From Sphingopyxis sp. RIFCSPHIGHO2_12_FULL_65_19 (GTDB taxonomy: Bacteria; Pseudomonadota; Alphaproteobacteria; Sphingomonadales; Sphingomonadaceae), in NCBI RefSeq assembly GCF_001830555.1, contig NZ_MIAM01000006.1, forward strand, positions 63,685 through 127,684: DNA of 64,000 nt, in the 5' to 3' direction. The notes under the pieces are model-generated. The model searched no databases. It saw only the letters and a program-made list of their open reading frames with translations, and was not told where the DNA came from. The position numbers were made by a program, and so were the translations under genes. Shown here piece by piece: positions 1 to 10,155 of the stretch (the first letter of the stretch is position 1; each line of letters starts with the position of its first letter).

Positions 1-614
1 CAACAGGACGACGACGGAGCGGCAAGCGGCTGCTTACCGTCGGCACCGATTGCGCGCTGGGCAAGAAATATACCGCCCTCGCGATTGCCGATGCCTTCCG
101 TGCGCGCGGGGTCGATGCCGATTTCCGGGCGACCGGACAGACGGGCATCATGATTGCGGGGCGGGGTATCCCGGTCGACTCGGTTGTCAGCGATTTCGTC
201 GCGGGCGCCGCCGAGATGCTGAGCCCCGACGCCGATCCCGTGCACTGGGATGTGATCGAGGGGCAGGGCTCTCTCTTCCATCCTTCCTACGCCGGGGTGT
301 CGCTCGGACTGCTTCACGGCTCGCAACCCGATGTCCTTGTCCTCTGCCACGCGCATGGCCGAGACCGGATCGTCGGCCTGCCCGATTATCCGCTGCCGTC
401 GATCGGTCGCGCGATCGAGGTGACGGTGCAGCAGGCGCAACTCACCAACGCGCATGTCCGCTGCGCCGGCGTATCGCTCAACACAGCCGGGCTGACCGGC
501 GAGGACTCCGAGCGGGCGATTTCCGATCTGGCGCGCGAATGGGGCGTCCCGGTCGCCGACCCGATGCGCGGTGGACCCGCCTTCGAACGACTGGTTGAGG
601 CGTGTCTCGCATGA
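1..614 (+). CDS. dgcN: DUF1611 / DgcN-family protein (D-glutamate N-acetyltransferase-like), 5'-truncated by window edge
   Basis: Frame 3 reads TGRRRSGKRLLTVGTDCALGKKYTALAIADAFRARG...ATGQTGIMIAGRGIPVDSVVSDFVAGAAEMLSPDADPVHWDVIEGQGSLFHP, clearly homologous to the complete copy at 31934-32950. Confidence 0.82.
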   Translation, partial: TGRRRSGKRLLTVGTDCALGKKYTALAIADAFRARGVDADFRATGQTGIMIAGRGIPVDSVVSDFVAGAAEMLSPDADPVHWDVIEGQGSLFHPSYAGVSLGLLHGSQPDVLVLCHAHGRDRIVGLPDYPLPSIGRAIEVTVQQAQLTNAHVRCAGVSLNTAGLTGEDSERAISDLAREWGVPVADPMRGGPAFERLVEACLA

Positions 615-2221
615 TCCGCCTGCTCCTCCTGTCCGCCTTTGCGGTCGGCTTTTCTGCGACCGCGGCGGCACAGGAGAGCGACGATGCCCGACGCGATGCC
701 ACGCTCGCCGACATCCGGGCGATGGTCGAGGGGGCCGAGGGTGATACCGCGCTCGTCGTCGCGGTGACCGACCGCGACCGGATGCTGATGGTCGCATCGC
801 ACGGTCTTGCCGACGTCGACCGCCGGATACCCGCGGCACCCGATACGCGCTTCGCGATCGGATCGATCTCGAAATCCTTCACCGCGGTCGCATTGATGCA
901 GATGGCCGACGACGGCCGCTTCGATCCCGACGCGCCGATAGCGCGTTACCTGCCCGATTTCCGGGTGCGCAGTGATTTTGCCCCCATCACCGGCGGCGCG
1001 CTGATGTCGCACACGTCGGGACTGCCCAATTATTTGGCGCATGTTGCGTCGATGCGATTCCTCGTGACCGCGCTCCAGGATTTCGAGCCACGCTACGCCC
1101 CCGGCGCGCATTTCTGGTATTCCAACTCGGGCTATCAACTGCTCGGCTATGCGGCCGAAGCGGTCGATAAGGCGCCTTTCCCGTTGATCCTCCAGCGTCG
1201 CATCCTGGACCCGCTGGGCATGGCGTCGACCGCGCCGCAGATCGACGACCGGCTGCGGCGAAAGATGGCGACGAGCTATGCGCGTGCGCCCAACGGCGAC
1301 CTCGTCGTGGCGCCGTGGTTCGAGCATCTCGCCGCCGACGGGGCGATCGTGTCGACCGCGCCCGACATGACCGCCTATGCCCGGATGCTGCTCACACGCG
1401 GCAATTCTCCGCAGAGGCGGATCCTCTCCGAACGGGCTTTCGCCCGGCTCATCACGCCGGTCCGCGACGATTATGGCTTTGGCTTCGACATTGGCGAGCG
1501 CGGCCAGATGCTGTTTCACACCGGCTCGATCATGGGCTTTCAGGCCTATTTCGCCGTCCATCTTCAGCAGGGCCTCGGCATTGTCATCCTCGGCAACGGA
1601 CCTGCCGACCGGACGCTGCGTGAACGCATCGTCGCGCGACTGTTCAATATCGCCCCGCACCAGCTGCCTGATCTCCAGTGGCGCGGGACGGAAGGTTTTG
1701 CGGGTCGCTTCGTCGGGCGGGGCGGGAGAGCGCTGCTATTCCGTCGCGGTCCGTCGGGCGATTTGCTGGTCGATGACGGCGGCGGCACGCTGATGCTTGC
1801 GCGGATCGCCCGCGAGGCTTGGGGTGCGCATCTGACCCCCGCCGGACCGCGCGCTTTTCTTTTCTTCCGCGACGCGAGCGGCGCGGTCTCGGAGGTCGTC
1901 GAAGGCGATGCGACTTATGCCCGCGAGAATGCGGCCCTGTCCGCCGACCCACCGACAGGCTACCGCCCGCTTGTCGGGCGCTATGCCGCGCATGGCGAAG
2001 AGGGACCGAGCGTCCGTATCTATGCACGCGGCGCGCAGCTCACCATGTCCTATGCCGACTCCAGCCTCGCCATGCCGCTCGTCGAGGATGGTCCCGGCCG
2101 CTTCCGTTTCGAAACGCCGATCTACGCGCCCGAGTGGCTGCAGTTCGATACGGTTGTCGAGGGCAAGGCGGAGCGGCTCGTCCTGAACGGGGTGCCATTG
2201 TACCGCATCGATCTGCCATGA
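611..2221 (+). CDS. serine hydrolase, beta-lactamase/class C PBP family, with signal peptide
   Basis: MIRLLLLSAFAVGFSATAAAQ signal; SISKSFTA (SxxK) and YSNSGYQLLG (YxN) motifs; start overlaps dgcN stop (ATGA). Confidence 0.85.
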   Translation: MIRLLLLSAFAVGFSATAAAQESDDARRDATLADIRAMVEGAEGDTALVVAVTDRDRMLMVASHGLADVDRRIPAAPDTRFAIGSISKSFTAVALMQMADDGRFDPDAPIARYLPDFRVRSDFAPITGGALMSHTSGLPNYLAHVASMRFLVTALQDFEPRYAPGAHFWYSNSGYQLLGYAAEAVDKAPFPLILQRRILDPLGMASTAPQIDDRLRRKMATSYARAPNGDLVVAPWFEHLAADGAIVSTAPDMTAYARMLLTRGNSPQRRILSERAFARLITPVRDDYGFGFDIGERGQMLFHTGSIMGFQAYFAVHLQQGLGIVILGNGPADRTLRERIVARLFNIAPHQLPDLQWRGTEGFAGRFVGRGGRALLFRRGPSGDLLVDDGGGTLMLARIAREAWGAHLTPAGPRAFLFFRDASGAVSEVVEGDATYARENAALSADPPTGYRPLVGRYAAHGEEGPSVRIYARGAQLTMSYADSSLAMPLVEDGPGRFRFETPIYAPEWLQFDTVVEGKAERLVLNGVPLYRIDLP

Positions 2222-3543
2222 GGTTCGGGTGGCGGATCGGAGCAGCCCTTGCGATGCTGTTCAATGCGATACCCGCCACGGCCGCGACGCCGGCCGAGGA
2301 TGCTTTCGTCGCATGGGCGCGTACCCACGCAATCGACCTGCCGGTCTGTTCATCGATCCTTTCAGGTGCAGACTATTCCAATCTGGCCAAAAGGATTGGC
2401 AGCGCGCGCATTGTCGCACTCGGGGAGCCGGTGCATGGCGCGCACGAGCCGCTCGCCTTCCGGAACTGCCTCTTTCGTTACCTCGTCGAGAAACAGGGTT
2501 TCACCGCAATCGCGCTGGAATCCGGCCTTCATGAATCGCGCCGCCTCCACGATTATGCTGCCGGTGGACGGGGCGACGTGCGCGACGTCGCGCGGCGTGG
2601 CTTCACCTGGGGCTTCTGGCGTTATCCCGAGAATATCGAGCTGCTCGAATGGATCCGCGCCTATAATCTGGACCCGCAGCACACGCGCAAGGTCGCCGTC
2701 TATGGCATCGATGTGAGCGGCGGTGACGCCGACGGGGCGTGGGCGCGCGCGCGGATCACGCTCGACGATGGGCTCGCCTATCTGGCGCGCGCCGCGCCAG
2801 CCCAATCGGCGCGCGTTCGCAAGGATATCGCCCCCTTTCTCGGTCACTTCTCGGCGCCGGCTTACCGCGCGCTGTCAGGCAAGGAGCGTACAGCGCTGCG
2901 CCGCTCGCTCGTCCGCGTCCTCGAAATCTTCGATTCAAATCGGGCGGTTCTGCTCGCTGCGTCCTCGCGAAAAGATTTCGATTGGGCCAGGCAAAACATC
3001 GTTGCGGCACAGCAGCTTCAAGTCCTCTTTGAGGTGTCCGAGACCCCCGATCCTGGGGGCCGACTGTTGCCCGGCGAATATCGCGCCGATGCGGCGCGCG
3101 AGGCTGCCATGGCTGACAATGCCATGTGGGCACTACACCGCGAAGGGCCTGAGGGTCGGATACTGCTTTTTGCGCATAACGGTCATATAATGAACGTGCG
3201 CACGCGCGGCGGGATATGGTCAGTCTATGCCAAGCCCCCTGCCGCAATGGGATTCCACTTGCGGCGCGCGCTTGGCCGTGATCTCCTGATCATTGCTGCC
3301 AGCTCGCCGACCCGTGGCGAAGGCGCGGGCGGCCCGGGTGAGATTGACACGGCATTGGCGCGCGTTGGCCGAGAGCATTTCCTCGTCGATATCCATTCGG
3401 CCACGGGTCTGCCAGCCCAGTGGCTGTCGCGTGAGAAGCATCTGAGCGCCAATTATACGACTGAAAGTCTCGTCTGCCCACGGCAGGCATTCGACCTGTT
3501 GATCTTCTTCGATCGGCTGACTCGGTCGCAGAAGGATCGTTGA
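2218..3543 (+). CDS. erythromycin esterase-like family protein, exported
   Basis: MRFGWRIGAALAMLFNAIPATAA signal; IVALGEPVHGAHEPLAFRNCLFRYLVEKQGFTAIALESG and FAHNGHIMN motifs typical of the EreA-like fold; ATG overlaps the previous stop. Confidence 0.8.
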   Translation: MRFGWRIGAALAMLFNAIPATAATPAEDAFVAWARTHAIDLPVCSSILSGADYSNLAKRIGSARIVALGEPVHGAHEPLAFRNCLFRYLVEKQGFTAIALESGLHESRRLHDYAAGGRGDVRDVARRGFTWGFWRYPENIELLEWIRAYNLDPQHTRKVAVYGIDVSGGDADGAWARARITLDDGLAYLARAAPAQSARVRKDIAPFLGHFSAPAYRALSGKERTALRRSLVRVLEIFDSNRAVLLAASSRKDFDWARQNIVAAQQLQVLFEVSETPDPGGRLLPGEYRADAAREAAMADNAMWALHREGPEGRILLFAHNGHIMNVRTRGGIWSVYAKPPAAMGFHLRRALGRDLLIIAASSPTRGEGAGGPGEIDTALARVGREHFLVDIHSATGLPAQWLSREKHLSANYTTESLVCPRQAFDLLIFFDRLTRSQKDR

Positions 3544-3689
3544 AGCATGCCTAGCTCATGCTCCCGCCCGCCCCGTCGCGTATGTCGGCTTTGAGATGCT
3601 CGCCTCCTGAAAGCGGACAGGCTGTAAACGGCCAGAACACGCGGCCTCGCTCGTCTAACCGCCATTGAGCCCCGGATCAGGATTGCCTT

Positions 3690-4222
3690 CTATCGGTGTA
3701 ATGGACTTCCGAGCATCGCTGCCAGTTCCACCTCACGACCGACGCCAAATTTGGCGAAGACCGATTTGATCTGCGCGCGCACCGTTCCGAGACTTGCGTC
3801 GCGGCCGACGGCGATGCTGTCGCGACTCTCACCGGCGGCGAGGCGCAAAGCGACATCGGCTCCGGCGGCGGGGAGGCTGTAGAGTTGCTGCAGGATGGAT
3901 GCCGACGCGCCGTGCCAGTTCGCGCTCGTCCGCGCGATCACCAGAGCGCGCGGGCGAAAGTTGAAATTCCACGCCGCGCGCGGTGCGGGCATATGTCGAG
4001 CACTAGCGGGAGCGCGCCGGACTGAGCCACCACGACCGTTCGCGTCGGATGTGGCGGCGCTCCTATAACTCGTTGCAGGGCTTTGCTTACCGTGCTCGCG
4101 GCGTTCGGTGACAGCAGGTCGAGCCGCCTCTCAATTAAACGAAGCCGACCGTCCTTGAGCAAGGCTTCCGCTGCACCGGACATCGCGGAATGCGCACAGG
4201 AGGTCACCTCTCCGGTCACCAT
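3690..4222 (-). pseudogene. LuxR-type HTH regulator, apparently frameshifted near 3975-3992
   Basis: Two overlapping ORFs (3938-4222 and 3690-3992) in different frames; the second ends with a LuxR-like HTH (LPAAGADVALRLAAGESRDSIAVGRDASLGTVRAQIKSVFAKFGVGREVELAAML). Confidence 0.5.
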
Positions 4223-4277
4223 GCGGCCGTAGTTCCTCAGACGCGGCTGGCAACCGCCGAAGCGGCCGCCGCCACGA

Positions 4278-5924
4278 TTAAGAGCAGCTTCCAGCAGGCG
4301 GCACGTGCTTGAGCCCGCGACCCGCGGCAGCGCCCGTTGGAGTGCCCCGCTCGACGGCCACGACGCCGTTGACCAGCAGAGCCTGGACGCCGAGCGTCAG
4401 CATCTCGGGGTTCACATAGTCGGCCTTGGGCCGGTAGCTCTTTGGGTCGAACACGACGACATCGGCGAAATAGCCGTTGCGCAGGTGGCCGCGGCGGTCG
4501 AGCTTGAACGTGTCTGCGGTCTGGCCGCTGCTGCTGTTGATGAACTCGGCGATCGAGATCGTCTTTTCTTCCAGAACGTATTTCGCGTACTTCCTCGGGA
4601 AGGTGGCGTACATCCTCGGGTGGCCGTGGGACCCATCGGAGCTCGTCATGACCCAAGACTGCTTCATCAGCAACTTGATGTCTTTCTCGGCCATGTTGAA
4701 CGACACGACGGAGGTGCCGCGCTCGGATTCGCGGATGATGCGCAGTGCGGCATCGATCGGCTCGAAATTCCATTCTCGAGCGACCTCGTCGAGGCGCTTG
4801 CCCGTCCAGGGCTGATTGGGGGCGGTCAGCAGCAAAGAATTCGCCCCGCCGCGGCGGCGCAGATTGTCGCGCATCTCGGCCTTGATCATTTCGAGGGCCG
4901 CGGGATCGTCGAGGCGCTTGAGCATCGGCGCGCGGCCGCCGTCGACGGCCCAACGCGGCAGCAGCGAGGCTTCGAGGCCGGAGCCGGAGGCTTCCCACGG
5001 ATATTGATCGGCAGTGACTTGGAGCCCTCCGGCTCGTGCATTCTCGATCGTGGCGATCAATTCGGGCCCCTTGCCGTGCACGTCGACGCCGAGTGCCTTG
5101 AAGTGCGCGAAGTGGACCGGCATGCCCGCGGCACGGCCGATTTCGATGCCTTCCTTGGTCGAGTCCACCACGCCGATCGTGTATGAGGATTCATCGCGCT
5201 GGTGGCTGTCGTAGATCCCGCCGCGAATGGCCGCTTCCCGCGCGATCGCGATGACTTCGTTCGTCTTAGAGAAACTCTGCGGCGCGTAGAAGAGGCCGGT
5301 GGAGAAGCCCAGCGCGCCTTGGCACATGCCGTCGGCGACGACGCGCTTCATCCTGTCCAGTTCTGGCCCTGTAGGAGCTCGGTCCGCGTCGCCGATGACG
5401 GCGCGACGGACCGCACCGAAGCCGACATAAGCGGCGACGTTGACGCCGAACTTGTTCCGGTCGATGCCGTCGAACAATCCGGCGATGTCGACCTTGCCGC
5501 CGGGCTGGCCGTGGCCGTCGACGCCGGTGAAGATTGTCGTCACGCCCTGCATCATCCACGGCAGGTTGAGGCGGGTGGTTGCTTCGGTGCCGGTCAGGAA
5601 GGTGTCGGCATGGGTGTGCGGATCGATGAAGCCCGGCGCGACGACCAGGCCGCGCGCGTCGATCACCTTCGCACCCTTATACGGGTTCTTTGCGGCGGCG
5701 CCGACATAGACGATTTTATCGCCCGAGATTGCGAGGTCGCCGATTACGGGCGTCTGGGACGAACCATCGTAAATGGTGCCGCCCTGGATCACCAAGTCGG
5801 CGTTTCGCACAGCTTGGGCCTGCGTCGGCTGCGCTGCGGCGAGCGACATCATTGCCGCGCCCAAGCCGAGGGCGCTCGCCATCGTCGCGCCGCGGTCGCG
5901 GGAGGTGGTGGAGGAAAGAGTCAT
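4278..5924 (-). CDS. N-acyl-D-amino-acid deacylase / D-aminoacylase (amidohydrolase superfamily)
   Basis: ADLVIQGGTIYDGSSQTPVIGDLAISGDKI...GLVVAPGFIDPHTHAD; MTSSDGSHGHPRMYATFPR motif. Confidence 0.85.
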   Translation of the reverse strand: MTLSSTTSRDRGATMASALGLGAAMMSLAAAQPTQAQAVRNADLVIQGGTIYDGSSQTPVIGDLAISGDKIVYVGAAAKNPYKGAKVIDARGLVVAPGFIDPHTHADTFLTGTEATTRLNLPWMMQGVTTIFTGVDGHGQPGGKVDIAGLFDGIDRNKFGVNVAAYVGFGAVRRAVIGDADRAPTGPELDRMKRVVADGMCQGALGFSTGLFYAPQSFSKTNEVIAIAREAAIRGGIYDSHQRDESSYTIGVVDSTKEGIEIGRAAGMPVHFAHFKALGVDVHGKGPELIATIENARAGGLQVTADQYPWEASGSGLEASLLPRWAVDGGRAPMLKRLDDPAALEMIKAEMRDNLRRRGGANSLLLTAPNQPWTGKRLDEVAREWNFEPIDAALRIIRESERGTSVVSFNMAEKDIKLLMKQSWVMTSSDGSHGHPRMYATFPRKYAKYVLEEKTISIAEFINSSSGQTADTFKLDRRGHLRNGYFADVVVFDPKSYRPKADYVNPEMLTLGVQALLVNGVVAVERGTPTGAAAGRGLKHVPPAGSCS

Positions 5925-7324
5925 TGTGAGTTCTCCCCGATGTCTTTTGATCTGTCGGCGCGGCGGAAACGGAGCGCGTGGACCCGGGAGGATTTGATCG
6001 TGAAGCCCTGACCGTCCTCGTCGAAGATCAACCGCGTGCCGAGCCCGCCGAACGAGCCGTCTGGATTGCGCTTCAGGGTGAGCGGCTCACCCGGCGCGCG
6101 GGCGTAGGGCGACGTGACCACGGCCTTCAGCTCATCGCCGACGATGCTGACGTCGTAGGTCGCCTGGAGCTCATCCGAGAGATAGCGGTCATCAAGGGCC
6201 GGCTTTGCAGCAGCGGACGCATCCGCGGCCGTCAGGATGTCGCCCTCGATCACTTCGATGATCTCGTCGGCCTTATCCTGAGACACCCAGTCGCCGCGGT
6301 TGCAGAACACGGCTACGCCGAGCTTCCGCTCGGGGAGGCGGGCGTACATGTTCTTGAACGCTTCGGCGCCACCGCCGTGCTGGACGAAATACTGGCCGTT
6401 GCGGCTGCCGATCATCAGGCCGCCGCCATAGACGAGCCCCGTCCGCTCCTCGAGGGCGGGCTCACCGTTGGTGAAGGTGCCGGGCGTCGTCATGATCTTC
6501 GCGACCGCTGGCGTCCAGACCTTGTGGCCGACCTCAATGTCGCGGTCGAAACGGGCGAGATCGTTGATGGTGACCATGAGCCCGCCGGAGCCGCTGAAGG
6601 TCGGATAGGTATCGCGAATCTCGAACCCCTCGCCCACCGGGACGTAGCCGTGGGCGATGTTAGTCCCGCCGGGCTTGGCGTCGTTCATGAAGAAGCTGCG
6701 CTTCATTCCGAGCGGCCGAAGGATGGCCTTCTTGGCGTAGTCCGCGAACGGCATGCCGGAGACTCGCTCGACGATTTCGGCGAGGAGCAGATAGCCGCCG
6801 TTCGAGTAGGTGTAGGCGATTCCGGGCGTGAAGTTGGTGCTCTTCTGCGCGAACAACAGTTTGAGCGCGGTGGCCTTGTCGGTATCGGCTGCGCTGTCGA
6901 TTCCGGCGAGGCGGATCAGCTCGAGCGAATCGCGGATGCCGGCGGTGTGCAGCATGAGCATCCGAACGGTGACCGGAACTTCATATTCAGGGAGTTCCGG
7001 GAGGTACTTGCGGACATCGTCGTCGAGCGACAGCTTTTTCTGCTCGATCAGCTTGGCCGCGGCGAGCGCGGTAAACTGCTTCGAGACCGAAGCCGCATAA
7101 AAGAGAGTGTCGCCATCGAGCGGTTTGCCCTTCTCTATGTCGCCGGAGCCGGCCGCAGTGACGAAGAGAGTCTTCCCTCCGCGAAAAGCGCCGGCCGCGC
7201 ATCCGGGCGCAGCGAGGCCCTTAGGGTCGGATATGATTTCCCTTACCTTGGCGACGTCGATCGCCTGGGCGGGAGTCGCAACGAGCGTTGCGAGGAGAAC
7301 GGAAATGATCTTGACCTTGGGCAT
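5921..7324 (-). CDS. serine hydrolase, beta-lactamase family, exported
   Basis: ASVSKQFTALAAAK (SxxK), YSNGGYLLLAE (YxN), VQHGGGAEAF; signal MPKVKIISVLLATLVATPAQA; overlaps the D-aminoacylase start. Confidence 0.85.
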   Translation of the reverse strand: MPKVKIISVLLATLVATPAQAIDVAKVREIISDPKGLAAPGCAAGAFRGGKTLFVTAAGSGDIEKGKPLDGDTLFYAASVSKQFTALAAAKLIEQKKLSLDDDVRKYLPELPEYEVPVTVRMLMLHTAGIRDSLELIRLAGIDSAADTDKATALKLLFAQKSTNFTPGIAYTYSNGGYLLLAEIVERVSGMPFADYAKKAILRPLGMKRSFFMNDAKPGGTNIAHGYVPVGEGFEIRDTYPTFSGSGGLMVTINDLARFDRDIEVGHKVWTPAVAKIMTTPGTFTNGEPALEERTGLVYGGGLMIGSRNGQYFVQHGGGAEAFKNMYARLPERKLGVAVFCNRGDWVSQDKADEIIEVIEGDILTAADASAAAKPALDDRYLSDELQATYDVSIVGDELKAVVTSPYARAPGEPLTLKRNPDGSFGGLGTRLIFDEDGQGFTIKSSRVHALRFRRADRSKDIGENSQ

Positions 7325-7392
7325 CACTGCACTCCGAACGATTTTTTTATAAGGTGGGGCTGTGGCGCCATGCTGCACCACAGCCCCGAGGC

Positions 7393-10155
7393 TTAGTAGC
7401 GGAAGCGAACACCCGCGGTGTAGGTGCGGCCGACTACGTCGTAGAGCGAGCGCACCGTCGCGAAGCCACCCGTTCCAGTGATCGGTGGATCATTGTCGAG
7501 CAGATTTGAGATACCCGCGAAAAGGGAGACCTTCCGGTCACCGTCGTCGATGATCGCATATTGCGCCGACAGATCCACGTAGAGGCGGCCCGAGTGCTCG
7601 AGCACGTCGAGATCCTTGAAGGTGAAAGCGTTGTTGATGTTGCCGCCACCGACATAGCGACCGGTGAGGCTGAGCGTCGTCGGCCCAGCTTCGTAAGTCG
7701 CATTGGCGTTGGCGCGCCAGTGCGGCGTGCCGCCGAGGCTGGCGATGGTCGGCTGGTCAGTGGAGCCGGCCAGCTCGGTGACGGTCCGACCGTCATCCAG
7801 CGTCATCTTGCCGACATACGTCACGAGCGTACGCAGCGACAGATCGCCGGATGCCACCGGCATGCGGTAGGCAATTTCGATGTCCACGCCCCGCGTATGG
7901 ACCGCCTGCAGGTTCTGCGGCGAGGATTCCACCTGGGCGATCCGCCCATCCGCTCCGCGGGTGATCAGGCCGCACAGCTGTGGCTGATCACGATAGCAGC
8001 GATCGACGATCGACGAAGCGGAGAGCGCAAGGATCGCATCCTTCAGCTTGATGTCGTAATAGTCGATCGAGACCCGGAGGTTCGGCACGAAAGCAGGGCT
8101 CAGCACGACGCCTGCGGTGAGCGTGTCTGCTTTCTCCGGTTGCAAGCTGACGTTGCCGCGGGTGAGGGTCTGGACGCTGTACGACTGGTTGATCACCGGG
8201 TCGAACGGGCTGAACTGCGCAGTCGTCGCTCCCGAGAAGAGTTCTGCCATGCTGGGCGCCCGGATGTCGCGCGAGCGTGTCGCCCGGAAGCGGATGTCGT
8301 CGTTGACCTCCCAAGTGCCGCCGACCTTCCAGGTCGTGACCGTTCCCGAGGTGCTGTAGTCGGTCAGGCGGCCGGCGACGTTGAGCTCGAGCGAGTCCGC
8401 CCAGCTCTGGTCAGCAGCGAGGGGAACGACGAGTTCGCCGAACGCTTCCTTGACGGTGACTTTGCCCTTCCACGGTACGGTGTTGCCGGTCGAGAAGGAG
8501 CCCGCCGCCGAGAGCGGATCCGAAGTCACGTCCGCCGTCTCGTGGCGCCACTCTGCGCCCATGGCGAGCGAAACCGGCCCGGCCCAGGTCGAGAAGGGCT
8601 CGCCGCGAAGCGTGACCGCCGCCGCATCCTGCGTAAGGTCCCACACGCGCCAGGTTTCGCCAGTCACATAATCGATCGCCTCGGGTGAGGGTGCTCCGTC
8701 ACCGAACAGATTGATCGGCACGCAGCCCGCTGCGCGCGCGGCAAGGTTGCGGCAGACGGCGGCGCCGGTCACCGGATCCGTGACAGCATCCACTGCGAAA
8801 AGGTAATTGGCATTGATACGCGCGTTGGAGCCGCGGTGACGGTTCTTGGTCTGGCCGCGGGTATAATAAGCGTCCCAGCTCCAGCCGCCACCGAACTCAC
8901 CCTCGAGGCCGCCGACAAAGCGGGTGGTCTCGGAGCGGATGTGGTTCATGCCCCGGCCGTAATCGCGGCTGTACCGGCCCATCGTGAAACGATCGATGCC
9001 GGCATCCACCATGGCACCGCGAACCGATTCCTGAAGGAACGGGTTTTCGATGCTGATGGCGATTGCGTTATCGGTGCGGGTAAGGCCGGGGTGATCGGTC
9101 TTGGACTGCGCCCAAGAGGCCTCGGCGTAGGCCGTGATCGAATCGGTGGCCTCGAACGAGAGGCGGCCGTAGGCGCTGCGGCGCTTCAGCGGCACTTCGA
9201 GAACAAGGTCGCGGGATCCGGAGGCTCCGTCGCCGCCAACCATACCGGTTGCAGTGCGGAGGCTTCCGTAGCGGAACGGAATCAGCGTGCCGTCCGGAGC
9301 GAAATGATAACCAGCCAGCGGGCCGGAGTTGATGACGCCGCCGTACGAGAGGTTGGCGGAGCGCGCGTCGGCGACGAGGAGGTTGCGAGGCTCCTGGTTG
9401 GTCGAGGTGTAGGCGGGATTCGCGATGATGCCCCAGCCTTGGTCGCCCCAGTCGCGGTCGCCCTGGCGCGCGATGCCGCTATTCTGCGCGATTTCGCCGG
9501 CGAGCAGCAGCTTGCCGCGACCATCGGCAAAGCCACGGCCGTAGGCAATGGAAGCGAGATAGTTGCGGTGGTCGTTATGGTCTGTGATGCCGGCCTGAAC
9601 GCTGCCCTTGAAGCCTTCGAGCTTGTGGTCGAACTTGAAGTTGACGACGCCGGCAACGGCATCGGAACCCCACGCCGCGGAGGCGCCGCCGGTGACGATG
9701 TCGATGCTGCCGATCAGCGCCTGCGGGATGGCGTTGATGTCGACCGGACCCTGGATCTGGGCCGGAACGAAACGCTTGCCATCGACTAGCACGAGCGTGC
9801 GGTTAAAGCCGAGGCCGCGCAGATCGAGATAGTTGCCGCCGGCATATTGCGAGTTGTTGGTCGAGCTCGAGGGAGTCAGCGAGGGGCGGACCGCCGGCAT
9901 CTGATTGACGACATCGGCCAGGTTCGGCGCTGCTACCTTCTCGAATTCCTCGGTACCCAGAACGGTGGTCGGGGTGGGTGCGCTGAAACCCGAACGGGCG
10001 ACACGGGAGCCCGTAACGATGATGTCCTCGCCCTGTGCCTCATCTGCGTCGGCCGCGGCGGCGGTCTGCGCAAACGCCGGCGTTGTTCCCAGCAGGCTCG
10101 CGGTCGCGAGCAGCGCCAGTTTGAAGCCAGCGTGCGTTACTTTTTGTTCGGTCAT
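7393..10155 (-). CDS. TonB-dependent outer-membrane receptor
   Basis: EDIIVTGSRVARSGFSAPTPTTVLG plug start, LRGLGFNRTLVLVDGKRFVP, C-terminal YTAGVRFRY. Confidence 0.92.
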   Translation of the reverse strand: MTEQKVTHAGFKLALLATASLLGTTPAFAQTAAAADADEAQGEDIIVTGSRVARSGFSAPTPTTVLGTEEFEKVAAPNLADVVNQMPAVRPSLTPSSSTNNSQYAGGNYLDLRGLGFNRTLVLVDGKRFVPAQIQGPVDINAIPQALIGSIDIVTGGASAAWGSDAVAGVVNFKFDHKLEGFKGSVQAGITDHNDHRNYLASIAYGRGFADGRGKLLLAGEIAQNSGIARQGDRDWGDQGWGIIANPAYTSTNQEPRNLLVADARSANLSYGGVINSGPLAGYHFAPDGTLIPFRYGSLRTATGMVGGDGASGSRDLVLEVPLKRRSAYGRLSFEATDSITAYAEASWAQSKTDHPGLTRTDNAIAISIENPFLQESVRGAMVDAGIDRFTMGRYSRDYGRGMNHIRSETTRFVGGLEGEFGGGWSWDAYYTRGQTKNRHRGSNARINANYLFAVDAVTDPVTGAAVCRNLAARAAGCVPINLFGDGAPSPEAIDYVTGETWRVWDLTQDAAAVTLRGEPFSTWAGPVSLAMGAEWRHETADVTSDPLSAAGSFSTGNTVPWKGKVTVKEAFGELVVPLAADQSWADSLELNVAGRLTDYSTSGTVTTWKVGGTWEVNDDIRFRATRSRDIRAPSMAELFSGATTAQFSPFDPVINQSYSVQTLTRGNVSLQPEKADTLTAGVVLSPAFVPNLRVSIDYYDIKLKDAILALSASSIVDRCYRDQPQLCGLITRGADGRIAQVESSPQNLQAVHTRGVDIEIAYRMPVASGDLSLRTLVTYVGKMTLDDGRTVTELAGSTDQPTIASLGGTPHWRANANATYEAGPTTLSLTGRYVGGGNINNAFTFKDLDVLEHSGRLYVDLSAQYAIIDDGDRKVSLFAGISNLLDNDPPITGTGGFATVRSLYDVVGRTYTAGVRFRY

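Noticed and set aside
386-1660. Long antisense ORFs throughout (e.g. 386-1660 -, 9847-10386 +, 16752-18674 +, 23460-24950 -, 34046-35827 -, 43012-45465 -, 48899-51487 +, 58151-59677 -)
   Set aside because: Arg/Ala/Gly-rich low-complexity translations opposite well-supported genes, typical spurious ORFs in high-GC DNA.
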